Origin: Salinibacterium sp. SWN248
Lineage (GTDB): Bacteria > Actinomycetota > Actinomycetes > Actinomycetales > Microbacteriaceae
Length of the DNA stretch: 64,000 nucleotides
Assembly (NCBI RefSeq): GCF_015864575.1
Contig: NZ_JADYWW010000001.1
Location: 496,001 to 560,000, forward strand
Direction of reading: 5' to 3'
This document shows, one piece after another, positions 62,791 through 64,000 of this stretch. Under the pieces are notes generated by a model. It made no database searches and had not been told where the DNA came from. It saw nothing but the letters and a program-made list of their open reading frames with translations. The position numbers were made by a program, and so were the translations under genes. Every line of letters begins with the position of its first letter. Positions within the stretch are counted from its first letter, which is position 1.

Positions 62791-63381
62791 ATGTCCCAAT
62801 CCGCAGCGTCGCCGCCGACAGTAGGCGGCATAATCATAAAACTCCCGGACAGGCCAGCGAAACGCTTCGCGCACCGGGCCACCTTCATACTTGAGGTGAT
62901 TGCCTCGGCACTCATCTTCGTCATGATGCTGATCGTGCTGGTGAACGTGATTAGCCGCTACGCATTCGGTCAACCGATCCAGGGCACAAACGAACAGGTT
63001 GGATTCATCCTGCTCCCGGCAGTGGTATTCATCGGCTATGTCGTGGCCCAGGTGCGTGGCGCGACGATCGAAGCCGACATCGTCTACCAAAAGTTCCCGA
63101 GGCAGATTCGACGTGAAGTCCGGTTTGTCACTGGTATCTTCTCGATGATCGTCACTTTTGGCTTCGGCTGGTACGGCATGATCGAGGCAATTCACGCAAA
63201 CGAAATTGGTAAGAGTGCCCCGGCAAGCGATGTTTTCATCGCCCCAATTTACTGGTTCGTGCCTGCCGCTTTTGCGGTGCTAGTTGTTCTGTTCGCCCTC
63301 GACGCCTTTCGCGCCATCCGGGGCCGTTTCGACAAAGAGGACTTCACCGAAGAAGCCCTTACAGATGCGGCGATAGGTTAG
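62791..63381 (+). CDS. dctQ: TRAP transporter small membrane subunit (DctQ)
   Basis: The 196-residue protein has four membrane helices with the DctQ sequence ISRYAFGQPIQGTNEQVGFILLPAVVFIGYVVAQVRGATIEADIVYQKFP. The frame is open upstream to 62605, but ATG 62791 with AAAGGAG (62773-62779) is the start. Partner of DctM. Confidence 0.93.
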   Translation: MSQSAASPPTVGGIIIKLPDRPAKRFAHRATFILEVIASALIFVMMLIVLVNVISRYAFGQPIQGTNEQVGFILLPAVVFIGYVVAQVRGATIEADIVYQKFPRQIRREVRFVTGIFSMIVTFGFGWYGMIEAIHANEIGKSAPASDVFIAPIYWFVPAAFAVLVVLFALDAFRAIRGRFDKEDFTEEALTDAAIG

Positions 63382-63390
63382 GACCCAGCT

Positions 63391-64000
63391 ATGACTGATC
63401 AAAAGACCAGCGTGTTCGAGCCCGGTGTCGCCGTGGGTCGCACAGCTGTGGCGCAACAATTTACCAAAGAGAACCCGAGTCCCGGCCGCCTCTGGGCCTA
63501 TCGGGTCGGCATTGCCCTTGCTCTCGCCGTCCCCCTGAGTGGCGTGTTCATTGCTCCAACTCGTGAGCTCGTCGGACTCTCCGCGATTTTACTGATGTTC
63601 GTTTTGATGCTCATGAGAATCCCCATCGCTTTCGCGCTGGCGATACCTGGGCTCCTCGGTGTTTACTCGCTCAACGGGATTGCCGCGCTGGCAAATCTAC
63701 TTAAGGGAGAGCCTCTTATCGCGGCCTCACAGTGGGCACTGAGCGTGCTGCCGATGTTCGTGCTGATGGGGCTGTTGCTGTGGCAGTCAGGAATCACGAC
63801 CAAGATGTACGAAACTGCGCGCAACTGGTTGGGCTGGCTGCCCGGCGGCTTGGGCGTCGGCACGAACATGGCAGGCGCAGGACTGGCTGCTGTATCGGGG
63901 TCGACCATGGGCACGACGTATGCGCTGGCCCGCATTGGAATCCCTGAGATGCTAAAGGCCGGGTATGGGAAGCCGATCGCTATCGGTTCGGTTATCGTAG
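63391..64000 (+). CDS. dctM: TRAP transporter large membrane subunit (DctM), 3' truncated
   Basis: About 203 codons are present before the window ends. The sequence has the DctM pattern: LLMFVLMLMRIPIAFALAIPGLLG, SVLPMFVLMGLLLWQSGI, and AGLAAVSGSTMGTTYALARIGIPEMLKAGYG with the conserved Gly/Ser pair. ATG 63391 is nine bases after the dctQ stop. It forms the transport channel with DctQ. Confidence 0.93.
   Translation, partial: MTDQKTSVFEPGVAVGRTAVAQQFTKENPSPGRLWAYRVGIALALAVPLSGVFIAPTRELVGLSAILLMFVLMLMRIPIAFALAIPGLLGVYSLNGIAALANLLKGEPLIAASQWALSVLPMFVLMGLLLWQSGITTKMYETARNWLGWLPGGLGVGTNMAGAGLAAVSGSTMGTTYALARIGIPEMLKAGYGKPIAIGSVIV

Overview
The window is a moderately high-GC bacterial chromosome segment that reads as an actinobacterium, most likely Microbacteriaceae (inference). 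Pointers to this are a separate PurS/PurQ/small PurL set, an F420-type luciferase-like oxidoreductase, a sugar ABC importer without its own ATPase, a furA-type regulator beside a catalase that looks leaderless, frequent GTG/TTG starts and many ATGA/GTGA overlaps. I see no tRNA, rRNA, CRISPR array or intact insertion sequence.

Layout. 1-1431: the end of a sortase-anchored surface protein, a lipoprotein and a SpoU-type RNA methyltransferase. 1432-13392: a self-contained sugar catabolism block. A LacI regulator and a GH3 glycosidase face a seven-gene operon plus one adjoining gene: ABC importer, metal-dependent TIM-barrel enzyme, HIBADH-type dehydrogenase, DhaK-DhaL kinase, RpiB-type isomerase and D-2-hydroxyacid dehydrogenase. 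It is bracketed by two copies of the 3' end of the methyltransferase gene, so it looks like an inserted island. 13423-23807: an amino-acid oxidase, a SipW-type signal peptidase between two exported proteins, an emfourin/M4 protease pair, purA, small membrane and transfer enzymes, a DMT exporter and a secreted amidase-like protein.

23829-32667: pgm, chorismate mutase, a membrane thioredoxin-fold protein, purL, small envelope proteins, a GNAT remnant, and a GntR regulator with an ABC ATPase. 32668-36060: an accessory patch with a two-winged-helix protein, a small membrane protein and an Abi_2/AbiF-type HEPN protein preceded by a strong RNA hairpin, which fits the abiF RNA arrangement. 36222-50922: a Fur-family regulator with a 27-bp palindromic operator and its catalase, a TSUP transporter, a collagen-like lipoprotein with a tail-collar domain, a second GH3 enzyme, an MGDG-synthase-like glycosyltransferase, DUF2254, MscS and CPBP membrane proteins, purQ-purS and an MFS transporter.

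50981-64000: YceI, a serine hydrolase, a VOC protein, then a peptide/amino-acid block (M24 peptidase, M20 peptidase, Lrp regulator, aminotransferase) facing a family 5 peptide-binding lipoprotein. Last come a luciferase-like oxidoreductase and a divergent TRAP transporter operon that runs off the end. Overall the window combines core purine and carbohydrate genes with scavenging modules for sugars, peptides and organic acids. The two most interesting places are the flanked sugar island and the AbiF/RNA locus.
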